From the NCBI RefSeq assembly GCF_023078275.1, contig NC_062976.1, positions 2,976,001-3,040,000 of the forward strand: a stretch of DNA of 64,000 nt. The letters are read 5' to 3'. The position numbers and the translations under genes are program-made. The DNA is from Leguminivora glycinivorella. Its lineage: Eukaryota > Arthropoda > Insecta > Lepidoptera > Tortricidae. The number at the start of each line of letters is the position of its first letter. Positions within the stretch are counted from its first letter, which is position 1. This document shows positions 52,520 to 63,881 of the stretch, piece by piece. The notes under the pieces were generated by a model that was given only the letters and a program-made list of their open reading frames with translations, had not been told where the DNA came from and made no database searches.

Positions 52520-53510
52520 ATTTGAATAGGGGCCCGTTTGCACTTTATTTTTTTGCTGGTTGTATAAATAATTCTTAAAAAGCCTGCATCGTGTTCGTGA
52601 ATTTGTAGTGCCAAAATAATTCAGTCGAATGAATTAATTGAATTACCTAATTTATATACGAGTAAATACAGCGTGTGGTTTCCGTACGGGCGTATAATGT
52701 ATCCAGTTACAGTATCTGATTAAATACGACTCGTAATAGGGTAATAATTTTGTTAAAAAGTGTTATTAATTAAGATTAATTATTTTTTTAATCTGACCAA
52801 GCAGCAATGTACGCCGTCAAACTTAATTTGACATGACATAAACGTCATTTCGTAATAACAAATAGTAGGTACGCTAATTGATGTGGACGTAATACATTGC
52901 GTGATGAATTATTATGTATAAAAAAATCTCATCTATTAAAAAAAACATGTAGTCAAGCTCCTTAGGTCTAATACTAATAGGTAGTTATTTTACGATATGC
53001 TCCCGTATAGAATACACACGCTGCATAAGTGAAAGCACATACAAATAATTGCAGGAGACTAAAAATCCCGTTTTTTTGTCAACACAGAACCCTAAAAGCT
53101 AAAAAATTGCCTGACTAGCTAATTAATGAAGCTGTCCTGGACATCCACTAATCAATTTAATGATGAAAAGCCAATTTCGCTGACGTTGTTTTGTCATACT
53201 TCCGCTATGAAAAACTTCAATGGCCAAACTTTTACAATTAGGGTGAGAAATTGTGGAACTGTAACGTCAAAAATGATAAAAATAAGTGTTATGTAATATG
53301 AATGGCGCTGCGTTTAATGAATTAACAGCATCCTGGCTACGAAAAAAAGAAAAATAGTATACACTACACACCTTGACCACTGAATGAGAAAGCCTCAGAT
53401 AAAATTACATGTGGTATGTAATATTTCTTAATTTACTAGGCCTATAATCTACTATTTCTAAATGTACAAGTTACTTCGAAATCCAAACCTTAACATACGT
53501 AACGTAATAT
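52520..53510. other. Spacer, nothing recognised
   Basis: AT-rich DNA without supportable features. Confidence 0.35.
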
Positions 53511-53516
53511 AATTTA

Positions 53517-53728
53517 TACATACCTACATACATACATACATACAATCACGCCTGTATCCCATAAAGGGGTAGGCAGAACACATGAAACTACTAAAGCTTC
53601 AGTGCCACTCTTGGCAAATAAGGGGTTGAAAGAAAACGAAACTGTGGCATTGCAGTGACAGGTTGCCAGCCTCTCGCCTACGCCGCACAATTTAACCCAT
53701 ATCCCATAGTCGCCTTCTACGACACCCA
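53517..53728 (-). mobile_element. RTE-like retroposon 3' end, copy 3
   Basis: A copy shortened at its 5' side (stopping at GGGTGTCGTAG on the minus strand), with an (ATGT)n tail at 53517-53540. Confidence 0.75.
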
Positions 53729-53729
53729 A

Positions 53730-55690
53730 TTTATAACTGAACATAATTGAGTGTTACATTTACCTCTATAATAAAAATACCCATTACTTTTTTGGGAATA
53801 ATATCAGATACGCAAGAGTGAAAACTGAATGACACCCCCTACCAGTTGGGTGTGATGATAATTACGTAGTTTAAACACGCTACACGCAATTATGTTGTAA
53901 TACAAATAGTTTTACGAAAGCCCATGATAAAAAAATCAAATAAAAATAATTTTTATTTACACGCAAAACACAGCGGGCGATCAAAGGGTACAATCTCTGT
54001 TAATAATATCATATTGTTTTAATTCCAAAATGACGTTTTTGTTACCAAATTGTATGTTATCTTATACCCTTTCGAAAATAGTTTGGCATTCACTATAGGC
54101 AATTAAAAGCTTATCTGTATTACTGGAATGGGGAATATTTGAAATGCCGCGTCTAAAATGGGTGGGATGGCTAACAAAAGAATTTGTATTAGAATGTTGG
54201 ACACGCGATCTAATAAACCAAAAGTAACGCTCGCGTACACGAAAATAAAGTTAGAGTTAAAATAAAGTTTTAAAATTTGTACAATGTACAAAATTCACCC
54301 TGTAGTGGGTCAAACTCATCAAAGGAGGTATGTAGGTAATTAAACATAATGTCCTGTTTTATGTTATTGTAATTTGTAATGTGGACTTAGTTAATTATTA
54401 GTGGGTAAAAAACTAATAAATTAATCAAATTAGATTCACTTTGTTACTTAGTGAAGTATATATTCTCACCTTTATTTTGTATTCCAAATTGTTTTGTTGT
54501 TAATATTAGCTATAGCTACTTACCTCAGTGCCTAACCTATGGTTTTTATTATGTCCTTGTGCTTGATTTTACACAACGACACGTAATTAATAAACAGTGA
54601 TCGGGGATTTGGATGCCACGAGGAGTGAATGACCTCAAACATTATGCTAGTAAGTATGGATATGTCGCGGGATTCCAGGCTTTATGTGGTTAGAAAAAGG
54701 ACAGTTTTTATCATAATATTACCTACCTACCTTTATATTATCAATTTATTGCTATTTCGGGTCAATATTTTAAATGCGACATCAAATCATCATTGTCATT
54801 TACTGCTGAATTTACTTTTTTTAATAATTAAACATTTTTAATATTAAAAATTAAAATATGTGATTTATATAAAAAAATCACTTTATTATCGATAAATAAT
54901 TTAGTGCAAAATTAACACATATATTATTTTAAACTATTTATACACATTCTAAAACGGGTAGAAAATGTTTACATTGCTCTTAGACAAGATGGATTTTATA
55001 TCAATTACACTTGTACACTGCCCTTAATTATCTTCCGCCTATCATAGAGAGTACTTTAAATAAAAATAAACTTAAAATTTAGGCAATGCGTCCTATAAAG
55101 TTCCTATATTCTTGAAAATAAAGTCCAATATTGCTACATCTAGGTGTATTTTTAAAGAGCAAGTGAACTAACTCCGTTTGTAGGTTGCATACTTGTCCGA
55201 TGATAGACCGATATCAGAGTACCATCGGCACAATTACCTGACTGTTAGTCAACTTTATTGTAAAGACAATAAGGTCTACATATGGCTAATTGAGTCCTAC
55301 AGGTACAGAGATATGGGCAAATGTTTGGGCAAGTGCAGTATTTTTTATGTGTGCGGCGAGTACATTCGTTACCAGATGTATCGGACCGGTCAGAGTGCTC
55401 ATATATATCTAACCACGTCTCTATTGTCAAGGTGTTAGGGGTGTATAGATATTTTGAACGCCCCGGCCACTCCGATATTTAAGATGGCGACTGTAATGTA
55501 CTTACCTATTCAAATTGATTGGTCATAGTTCTTTTCATATTGTGAAAAGCTTACGGATGCCGTTTCTTTCTTGGGTTTGTTTTGTATTTATTTAGAAACG
55601 TAGATGTAGGTCTTTTCAAAAGGAGCTTATTTTTGTATATTTTTTTTATAAAAAAGTAATTTTGAAAATACATTCTTCTTCTGAAACTGA
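53730..55690. other. Spacer, nothing recognised
   Basis: AT-rich unique DNA. Frames such as 54629-54841 and 55193-55438 have no recognisable domain or splice support. Confidence 0.35.
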
Positions 55691-55699
55691 AATTGAATA

Positions 55700-55960
55700 A
55701 CTTTATTTTTCTACTCGTCGACTGTAATCTGTCAATTAGGACACCACAGACTAAACTATAAGTGCTAACTTTTCAGTGTTGGATACTCTATGGCAGTTCC
55801 AACTCAACTATAATAATCTCATTATAGTTGACTTTTATATAATTAACTGTAATAATTTCAAAAATAAAAATTCATACAATTTCTGTACTAATTTGCGATA
55901 CCTGGCAAATATTTTTGCATTTGAATCACATTTTTTTATCTGTCGCATTATTAGCCAATC
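55700..55960 (+). repeat. Dispersed repeat family E copy 2
   Basis: CGACTGTAATCTGTCAATTA, CTTTTCAGTGTTGGATACTC and ACTAATTTGCGATACCTGGC in the same order as at 41130. Confidence 0.65.
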
Positions 55961-55964
55961 AGAG

Positions 55965-56508
55965 ACGGTTATTACAAACAATTGGTTGCTAGGTAATTCG
56001 ATGTTGATACAACGGTGAACGACGCTATTAACATTAATTTTAACTTGCATGAATGATGATATTTCTGTCCATTGATGATGAAGACGATGACTCGTAGAAA
56101 AAGTATTGTATACAATAGTGATATAATTAAGCTTTTCACTCTCGTACCTTACTATTTATTAGGCCACTCAGCAAGCTTCGTGGCCTAAACATGGTACTCG
56201 ACTGAAAAGCTTTGTATTATATCACGATTGTATAAAATACTATTTAAGTAGTTTCAATATTGATTGTGATTTTCTCTTCACCTTTGAGACAGGTTGAATT
56301 ATATGTCTTGCTTAAATATTGTCTGTTTGTCTGTATATGGCTTACACAATGTACACATAACTGCTATTGGATATGGATGGATTGGATGGGCAGAATGATT
56401 TATGCAAATTTACATTGCTCCCTTTCCCACAAAGGGACAATCAAAACCAAATTACCTCCTCGTAGCGTAGCGTATGGCTTGATGACATTGTGTTGTCAAC
56501 TTGTACTA
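55965..56508. other. Spacer, nothing recognised
   Basis: No supportable exon. An inverted pair (AAGCTTTTCACTCTCGTACC near 56130 and GTACTCGACTGAAAAGCTT near 56190) forms a small imperfect hairpin. Confidence 0.35.
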
Positions 56509-56511
56509 TTA

Positions 56512-59483
56512 TATTTTTTTTTAATTCCAGATTATTTATTGGGTACAAAATTATAAATAAAAACAATAATACTAATCATAATTTAAACCTTAATCTAAAA
56601 ACAAATACCTAACTAAACTAAAAATATTAAAAACTAGGTGAACTCCTTAGGCATGGTGCCGTAGACACTGGCAGCATTTCCTCGCTGAATCGCTAGGCTT
56701 ATTCTTTGGGCGAGGAAGCTGCCAGCCCTACGGTCACCGCTGACCTCTGACAGTTTTTTGGATAGTTCCTTAAATAAATTTAAGGCGTTCGGACCCCACG
56801 GGCCAAGGGTCTCAACGCCAAAAGGTACGAAATTGTATTCGGCGCCAAGACCCTTGTATTTCGTTTTCTTTAATTTTTCGGCCGCTTCAGCCGCTGCGCC
56901 GACCTTAAAAGATGTGCCGTGGAGATGAGACGGGGCTAGGGTGTCTACACATGTGGCGTCCCACACCAGTACCCGTCCCAGCTTCCACGGAATTAGTGTC
57001 ATTCCGTCCGGTCTCTTACCATCATCTCTTAAAATACCGGGGGGCTCGAGAAGAGCAGGCACATTGACACTGGCAAGAGACCGGCGGAGGATATCATTGA
57101 CAGCGGCGTGTCTGGAGAAACGGCCTGCGCTCCTTTGGCAGGAAAGCCCGTGGTGTCCGAAGGCGTCGACGTCAGTGCCACAGGGGCACCTATGTGGAGC
57201 ACAGACCCGAACGCCAAGTCGCAGGCAGGTAGCAACGCGGAGGGTGTGTGGTTCAAGAAAGGTTCCCGTATTTACCGACGGGAAAGCGTGAAGCCAGGCG
57301 CCGGATTCCCTGGCACTTGCAGCTAAAAGTCTCGCGCGTGCTGAACCTGTGCTGCGGCCCAAAAGAGAGTCGTAAATAATTTTGCATTGGATGTCATCCC
57401 AGGCCCTTTGTGAATTTAGACTTTCCGGAAAATCCTTACCCGGGCAGGCAATGGCCCAGGCGTTTTTAGACTCCGTTAAAGCAGCAATCTCGTAGTTTGT
57501 AGGGCATGCCCTTAGGATTTTACCTACGAGGGTTGCTGAGCTGTGAACGGAAGATAAAAACGCCGGGGTAGAGACACTTGAAATTTTGCGGATCCCTAAC
57601 CCACCGTGGCGAATGGGAAGGGATGCCTGGATCCAGGACTCTTCGCTGAACTGCAGATTTAAAATAGATTCCAAATTAAGTTTGATTAAGTCGTCCAGTG
57701 GTGTTAATAAATTTAGAAATTTCGAAAAAGGGCTGCAGCGAAGTACATACATTAATTTTGGAACGAAAAGACAGAATTTAATTATAGCCAAAGCGAAATG
57801 CGGACTTATTTCTAGCAGACGACTTTCATAATTTTGAAAATTAGTACTTGTTTCGGAAATGAAATTTGAATAGGATTCTTCAAAGATGGGGGACCCAAGG
57901 AGACAAAGTGAGCTTTTGTCTATTATTTTAATATTTGGCGTAAACAAATCAAATTTTGGTTTTATATCCGGAAAATTTAAATCGGTGTTGTTAATAAAAA
58001 GTTCGCATTTACTATAGTTTAACTCCAAACCAATTGCTTGAAATTTTAAATTTATTGTCGATAGGTCTGAAAGAACGGTTTCGAGGTCGCCTCCCAGGGT
58101 TCCATCGTCCAGGTACCAAACGTTAAATTCTGATTTCAAATTTTGTATAATTGGATTGATGGCCAAACTGAAAATTGCCGGCCCGAGAGGATCGCCTTGC
58201 TGACAGCCGACTTCAGAAGACAGAACATTTTCGCGGTAAATTAATTTGGAAGGGTCAGCATAGCAGTGTAAAAGATAGTTATAAATTTCCGGTACGTTAT
58301 TCTTTACTTCTGTCAGCAGGGTGTCTCTGTTCACTGAGTTAAAAGCGTTTCGAACGTCAATTTTAACCAGCACGTCACAGGATGAATTTGTGAGGTATGT
58401 TCGTAAGGCATGGACGGCTGCCTCACAACCTCCTTTAATGCCAAAACCGAGCTGTACAGGTTCGAATAGAGGTTTTAGTTTAGAGAAAACATACCTAACT
58501 GCAATTTTGGAGGCGAGACGTCTTAATGTAAAGCCGACGGCAATCGGTCTCACCCCTCCGTCCTTTTTGGTGAGGGCGATGAGATTTGCTCCGTAAAGAA
58601 TAGGGACTATTTCCGGGTTCACATTGCCTGTATACATAAGATTAATTAACTTTGTGAGAGAGTCAACGAGACGCTCCCCAGCATCGCCCACGGAGTGAGA
58701 GGTCAGATCTCGTAAATGTTGGGGTGAGAGCCCGTCCAAGCCTGCTGCAGAACCGATTTTGAATGAACAGATACCTTCAATGACGTCTCTGTTTTTTATT
58801 TGTAAGCAGGCCTGGTTTGCCGTTGGTGGGTCCAAAAAGTGCGGAATGGTGGGACCTGGGGGATGTTTTGTCTGTAAAGCCAGAAGAGTCTCGGGGGTAT
58901 CCGGCGATAGCACGTCGCTACTGAAGAGGAGGCGAGCGGCACCTTTAAGGTCGCCATCGCTAATTTTGCTCTCAATGTGTCTTTTTTGGTTAAAGATTTT
59001 ATTTGTTTTGTTTTCAAAAGTGGGTGGCGAGGGATTGTCGATAGAATTGTTTTTTATTTTCTGTGTAAGAGTTATGGCGGAATCATCTTTGACATGTAGA
59101 GTGTTGTATGAGAAAAGCAGGAGCTGGTGCCAATCCGAGGTTGTGTTTGATTCGATACATTTGTTTATGATATCGGTGAGGTGTGAGGCTACGGTTATTC
59201 GGGCCCCACGGGGTATTCTTTTGATTATAGATGCGTTATTTTTGAGATGGCTTAAATGGATATGAAAAGATGTCGAGGGGTGGGGTGGACTGGCTATGGG
59301 AGAGGAAGAAGGTGGATTGACTGAACTATTGTGAATAGATGGGATATTTTGTGTGAGGCAGCGTCTGTGGACTTTAGTTATATGCACATTAAGCCCTTTA
59401 GTATTTTTAAATGACTTCTGGCATATTTGGCATGTGTACGACGTGCTATTGCCGGCAGGCTGCGAAGCGGGCTGCATTAACAC
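56512..59483 (-). mobile_element. Non-LTR retrotransposon of the restriction-like endonuclease type
   Basis: The unit ends at the left in a T-run (56512-56521) that is a short poly-A on its own strand. AATAAA lies about 15 bases upstream of that tail (complement of TTTATT near 56535). This shows that a polyadenylated RNA was copied in. The 5' end is not fixed; nothing upstream of the ATG at 59483 marks a boundary and no target duplication was found. Confidence 0.75.
56634..59483 (-). CDS. Reverse transcriptase with zinc fingers and PD-D endonuclease, intact
   Basis: This 949-codon frame encodes a single-ORF LINE protein. A C2H2 finger (C18, C21, H34, H39) should bind DNA. The reverse transcriptase spans about 240-500, with GSAAGLDGL, RPIAVG, catalytic D376 in KIDVRNAFN, QQGDPLGP at 428-435 and YLDD at 457-460. 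A knuckle follows (C766, C768, H777, C782). The endonuclease is KRPDGMTLIPWKLGRVLVWD, with D826 and D842 as metal ligands. Such elements (R2, R4, NeSL, CRE and HERO clades) nick one strand and prime reverse transcription there. There is no APE endonuclease and no Myb domain. The Y-L-D-D box, NAFN motif and QQGDPLGP differ from typical R2, so I leave the clade open. All catalytic residues are intact. Confidence 0.88.
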   Translation of the reverse strand: MLMQPASQPAGNSTSYTCQICQKSFKNTKGLNVHITKVHRRCLTQNIPSIHNSSVNPPSSSPIASPPHPSTSFHIHLSHLKNNASIIKRIPRGARITVASHLTDIINKCIESNTTSDWHQLLLFSYNTLHVKDDSAITLTQKIKNNSIDNPSPPTFENKTNKIFNQKRHIESKISDGDLKGAARLLFSSDVLSPDTPETLLALQTKHPPGPTIPHFLDPPTANQACLQIKNRDVIEGICSFKIGSAAGLDGLSPQHLRDLTSHSVGDAGERLVDSLTKLINLMYTGNVNPEIVPILYGANLIALTKKDGGVRPIAVGFTLRRLASKIAVRYVFSKLKPLFEPVQLGFGIKGGCEAAVHALRTYLTNSSCDVLVKIDVRNAFNSVNRDTLLTEVKNNVPEIYNYLLHCYADPSKLIYRENVLSSEVGCQQGDPLGPAIFSLAINPIIQNLKSEFNVWYLDDGTLGGDLETVLSDLSTINLKFQAIGLELNYSKCELFINNTDLNFPDIKPKFDLFTPNIKIIDKSSLCLLGSPIFEESYSNFISETSTNFQNYESRLLEISPHFALAIIKFCLFVPKLMYVLRCSPFSKFLNLLTPLDDLIKLNLESILNLQFSEESWIQASLPIRHGGLGIRKISSVSTPAFLSSVHSSATLVGKILRACPTNYEIAALTESKNAWAIACPGKDFPESLNSQRAWDDIQCKIIYDSLLGRSTGSARARLLAASARESGAWLHAFPSVNTGTFLEPHTLRVATCLRLGVRVCAPHRCPCGTDVDAFGHHGLSCQRSAGRFSRHAAVNDILRRSLASVNVPALLEPPGILRDDGKRPDGMTLIPWKLGRVLVWDATCVDTLAPSHLHGTSFKVGAAAEAAEKLKKTKYKGLGAEYNFVPFGVETLGPWGPNALNLFKELSKKLSEVSGDRRAGSFLAQRISLAIQRGNAASVYGTMPKEFT

Positions 59484-59489
59484 TTAATA

Positions 59490-60220
59490 ATTATTAGAAA
59501 GCAAAATACTACTTATAAACATAAATAACTTATATCATAAATGCACTAGCAAATACAGTAAGAAACTTGCAAAATAATACGCGTGGAGAACATTGAAATG
59601 AACAGAAAACAATGTAGCACAATAATTTGACTGTCCTCAGGCCTGTTCAGCATAGAAGATGAGTATCAAACGACTTGTTCATCACTACTCTTATGTGACG
59701 CTTTTACACTAGCAAGATGCACTGGCGCTGCGCTGTCGGAGAATAAACACAAACATGTACATGTTTTTGATAAATTCACTGAAATTATCTGAAAAACTTA
59801 TTGTTTACAACGTTTTATGTTTTGACAAACATCTGTCAGTCAAACAGCCCAGAGTTTTTATTCATGTAATAGAGGCTGAGGTCTCCGCGCGGAGGCTTCG
59901 CCGGGATTTCCGCACTGTGGAGAATCCTATTTGAGCTGTGTGATAAGTGAAAGACTCACAAATCTGCTAAAACATTGTTAAAAAACTTTTGCAGTAACGT
60001 ATTAGAACGTGTTTATCCGTTGCCAAGGAGATATATATATATATTATATTATATTATATTCTGTGGTAGTAGTTCATACCACACCTAGTACAAATACTTA
60101 GTCCGTCCGTCGCATCGCGTCGCATCGCCGTCGCTCACGCAAGACACGGCGTAATAGTCAATCAGAAACGGAAACTAGACTAGGTAGTGTAATATCTAAC
60201 AATTTACTAAACTATAACCA
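59490..60220. other. Spacer with short AT microsatellite
   Basis: An ATATAT/ATATT run lies at about 60030-60060. No coding signal was found; this is where the 5' UTR of the minus-strand LINE would be. Confidence 0.4.
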
Positions 60221-60224
60221 CCTA

Positions 60225-61460
60225 TTAAGCGTTCACTAAAGTTATCAAGCCGATAAAGTTCGTTTTCCCCTCAATAGCTCGGAAACACGTACCACATACA
60301 ATACATATGTATTACATACATGGACCCCGATAAGGGTGTAGCAAAGTACAGATGTGTTACTTAGGTACTAACTAATACTAATAATTATACAGTTTGCTTA
60401 TTTATAATATGTATGATCAGATGTACTATAAAATTACATTGTATTCCTTTAATACCAGCGGGTAAAAACGAGTTTTATCCACTAGTGGGTAATGTAATTT
60501 GACCTTGAATAAAATCAAATTAACTGATTTAAAATTGATAAAAGTAGGTGAATCTAGTAATGAAGATGATTTACCACTTGTAGAACTATTGGAAGCAGTG
60601 ATAAACGCATTTTTTGCGTTGTAGTTTCCTCGCTATAGTGAGGGGAAAAGTTTTGTGTTACACTCGGGTGCAAATGTATTTTACTTCTCGTGTGTTAAAA
60701 AACTCTTAAGTTCAGGATTCTATTCTCGAACCACTCGCTTCGCTCGTGGTTCAATTATAGAATCCTTTCACTTGCTCGTTTTTCAATTCCACACTCGGCG
60801 TTAAAATACAACTTTGCCCCCTTGTATAACAAATAACTATTTCCCCTCAATAGCTCGGAAACACGTGTTTTGTCCTTTAATACCAGCGGGTAGAAACGAA
60901 TTTTATCCACTAGTGGGTAATGTAATTTGACCTTGAATAAAATCAAATTAACTGATTTAAAATTGATAAAAGTAGGTGAATCTAGTAATGAAGATGATTT
61001 ACCACCTGTAGAACTACTGGAAGCAGTGATAAACGCATTTTTTCGTTGTAGTTTCCTCGCTATAGTGAGGGGAAAAGTTTTGTGTTACACTCGGGTGCGA
61101 ATGTATTTTACTTCTCGTGTGTTAAAAAACTCGTAAGTTCAGGATTCTATTCTCGAACCACTCGCTTCGCTCGTGGTTCTATTATAGAATCCTTTCGCTC
61201 GTTTTTCAATTCCACACTCGGCGTTAAAATACAACTTTGCCCCCTTGTATAACAAATAACTATTGTTCCTTTCTATCACACCAATACGTCGGAAAGGGAC
61301 AAACTTTATCGGCTTGATAAGTAATAGTAGTAGTAGTAGTAAAACACTTTATTGTACCAGAAAATAATACAACACACAAGAAAAAGAGCTTATCACTAGT
61401 ACAAAGGCGAACTTATAAGATAAGTTTAGTGAATGTTTATGAATAAGGGGGTAAGTATAT
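60225..61460 (+). repeat. Large repeat with a tandemly duplicated core
   Basis: The ends CACTAAAGTTATCAAGCCGA and its complement near 61305 suggest an inverted-terminal element. Its core is present twice (60447-60840 and 60873-61262, offset 426-428 bp). It includes TAATACCAGCGGGTA, GGTGAATCTAGTAATGAAGA and AACTTTGCCCCCTTGTATAA. The first unit carries about 150 extra bases near 60291-60443. A short open frame (NKIKLTDLKLIKVGESSNED, DLPPVELLEAVINAFF) is kept in both but belongs to the repeat. Confidence 0.65.
61318..61432 (-). mobile_element. Retroposon 3' end with (TAC)n-type tail
   Basis: TAGTAGTAGTAGTAGT at the left is a tail on the minus strand next to AAAACACTTTATTGT. It interrupts the right end of the larger repeat; GATAAGT on each side (61315 and about 61420) may be its target duplication. 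Confidence 0.5.
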
Positions 61461-61799
61461 TAAGCTTACTCTCATGTATTATGTTCATTGTTTGATTGCC
61501 TGCTATCTAATATTAGTCAGCCAGTAGGCATTTTTGGAGCCAGTACGTATCAACGTCTCTTTGTTACAAATACTTTCTTTAATATTTACCGAAAAAACAT
61601 TTCGTAAGAATCCAATAACAATAAGATCAAATATCGTACCGAGCGAGGTTGATATTTGGGTCTGATTGTTTTTATCATTTAGAAGATTCAGATTTCAGAT
61701 ACCAATACTTTTTCTATGTCGCTATTTTTACGATGTCTATACGGAAAAATATTTCAGCTCTTATATTTTTTTTAGATAGAGAACATTAGCTACAGTATT

Positions 61800-61960
61800 T
61801 TACTTTTTATGAAATAGGCAGCAAACGAGCAGACGAGCCGCCTGATGGTAAGCAGTCATCGCCGCCCATGGACATAAGCAACATCAGAGGAGCCACTTAT
61901 GCGTTGCCGACCTTTGAGAACCCTAAATACCTGCTTCTTGAAGAACCCCATGTCATAGCG
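61800..61960 (-). mobile_element. LINE 3' UTR scrap (CR1/Jockey type)
   Basis: GGCAGCAAACGAGCAGACGA, CGCCTGATGGTAAGCAGTCA and TGCGTTGCCGACC match 13418-13540; the copy extends further into AACCCTAAATACCTGCTTCT. Confidence 0.65.
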
Positions 61961-62144
61961 CAATTTTTGTTATTATAAGTTAGCAGTCTACCATTATATT
62001 CAAGTCTTGGGTACTTTCTAGGTATATATATATGGTAGGTATTTATTTATTTTTGTTTAAGTTTCAACATCACAAGCCTTATAAGCAGTCTACCTGGTAG
62101 GTAATGAAGCGCTGTTGTAAAACATCGTGAAGAAATCGAACTAA

Positions 62145-62312
62145 TCCCAATAAGGCCTAGTTACCCTTCGGGTTGGAAGGTCAGATGGCAGTCGCTTTCG
62201 TAAAACTAGTGTCTACGCCAAAATCTTGGGATTAGTTGTCAAAGCGGACCCCAGGCTCCCATGAGCCGTGGAAAATGCCGGGATAACGCAAGGAGGATGA
62301 TGATGACATAAT
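62145..62312 (+). mobile_element. RTE-like 3' end with (GAT)n tail
   Basis: GGTTGGAAGGTCAGATGGCA, GTCGCTTTCGTAAAACTAGT, CCCAGGCTCCCATGAGCCGT and GGATAACGCAAGGAGGATGA, ending in GATGATGATGA. This is a moth retroposon tail that I recognise. Confidence 0.7.
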
Positions 62313-62782
62313 AAATGGATTAATCTGTGTGAGAGGACCTTAATCATAACATTAAAGTCATTGTCAAGTGTTTGACGGCACATGTAAAATAAATAAAATT
62401 AGGAAGTGGTAAGGGATGCCACTCACGTGTTCAGTAATTTTTTTTTTAATAATTCGATAACCGTAAGAGCTAGTTTCTTAGAAAAGTTGATTGTATTTGA
62501 ACTAAAGAATCTTCCCTTAAAGTTAACGGAATTAAATAAAAACAGAGTGTATAATAAAAATACTCTATGCCCAAGATGTCAACAACTGTGTCCGATTCAC
62601 TTAATCCTTAGACGTGAATGTAACGTTTTGGACATAATAAAGTTTATTATCTATTATCTCCTAAGTATCCATTACTTTAAGTGGCGTTATTGATAGAACA
62701 TTGATCGGTCGGGGCCGTTTTGTGATCTAATTCAGAAGGTTTAGGCTAAGTGGGGTTTATGTTTCCTTTATGGTTTATTAAT

Positions 62783-63041
62783 ATATGGCTGGAAGACATT
62801 TGTAATAGAGATATGTTCGTATTTGTACAGTTACCTGCAATTAGTGATGTGCCGTGGGAATATTCCCGGGAATGGGAATATTCCCACTGGAAATATTCCC
62901 GGGCATATTCCCTCCTTCCCGGGAATATTCCCCTGACAAGGGAATATTGAAAAATAAATCCGCAATGTAAAATTTAGTTTTAATATGGCTGGAAGACATT
63001 TGTAATAGAGATATGTTCGTATTTGTACAGTTACCTGCAAT
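62783..63041. repeat. 59-bp direct duplication around a GGGAATATTCCC-rich insert
   Basis: The 59 bases at 62783-62841 recur exactly at 62983-63041. The 141 bases between start TAGTGATGTGCCG, like the hAT-type end at 14577, and contain several copies of the palindrome GGGAATATTCCC (62868-62940). Confidence 0.85.
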
Positions 63042-63059
63042 GCAATGTTACACAACGGA

Positions 63060-63880
63060 CTTTGATAAAATATCTGAGACGACCTAATTTGTAAGACTTG
63101 TATTTTTGCGACTTTTGGAGAGTAGTTAACATAGTAAATATACACATGACCGTCTAATAAATGGCCAAACAGCAGGGAATTTGTGTTACTTGCTAGAGCT
63201 GCCTGCTGAGCCCTTGCCGGTGAAGCGATCTCAAGCTTTTTTTGTCTGTCTGTCTGTATAAATAGCATGATTATACCACACGAGAAGTCCACTTTATACA
63301 TCAATGCTCTTCTTGACTTCCTTTTCTCCCACCTTCCCTTCTATTTATGTTGTTCAAGAAACAATCTTACATGTGCTCCGAAGTTTCCTCTTCTTTTCTT
63401 TCTATGGTTCTGAATAATCTTTTCAATTTGTTTAACCCCCTCGTTGAAGATATTTCTGTCCAGCTCATTTTCTCCATCCATTATCAGCACCACAAAATCA
63501 AAATCTTCAAGGCGTTTTCTATCTCGTTGAATGTCTATCTCTTAACACCATTTCCCATTTTAGCATATTTTATAAGTAATATGGTACCATCTATTTTCTA
63601 AGTAGGTATAATAATTTAATAAACTCTCCATTTTCTAAAGATTTCGAATGTTCAAGTTTCTAGTCTACTAAACTACCTACACTAGGTACATCTTATCGTA
63701 ACTGCCCGTTTCCCAACTTGCATCCTTGCGGGCAAAGTTATGTTACTCTCAGTTCTGCTTTCTGCACTCAGGTTATATTATTTGGGAGTTTAATACTTAT
63801 TTCTAGGAACTTAGTTCTTCCAATGTTCAAGTATGGAAAAGTACTCAAAATTAATAAATGTAGGACTGGACTCACCAAGT
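63060..63880. other. Spacer with short (TCTG)n run
   Basis: A (GTCT)n run lies at 63240-63256. Otherwise the DNA is pyrimidine-rich and unremarkable; frames at 63347-63601 and 63718-63969 have no recognisable domain. Confidence 0.4.
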
Positions 63881-63881
63881 T

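Noticed and set aside
56941..59265. Plus-strand frames, the longest 168 codons
   Set aside because: They are antisense shadows of the reverse transcriptase frame.
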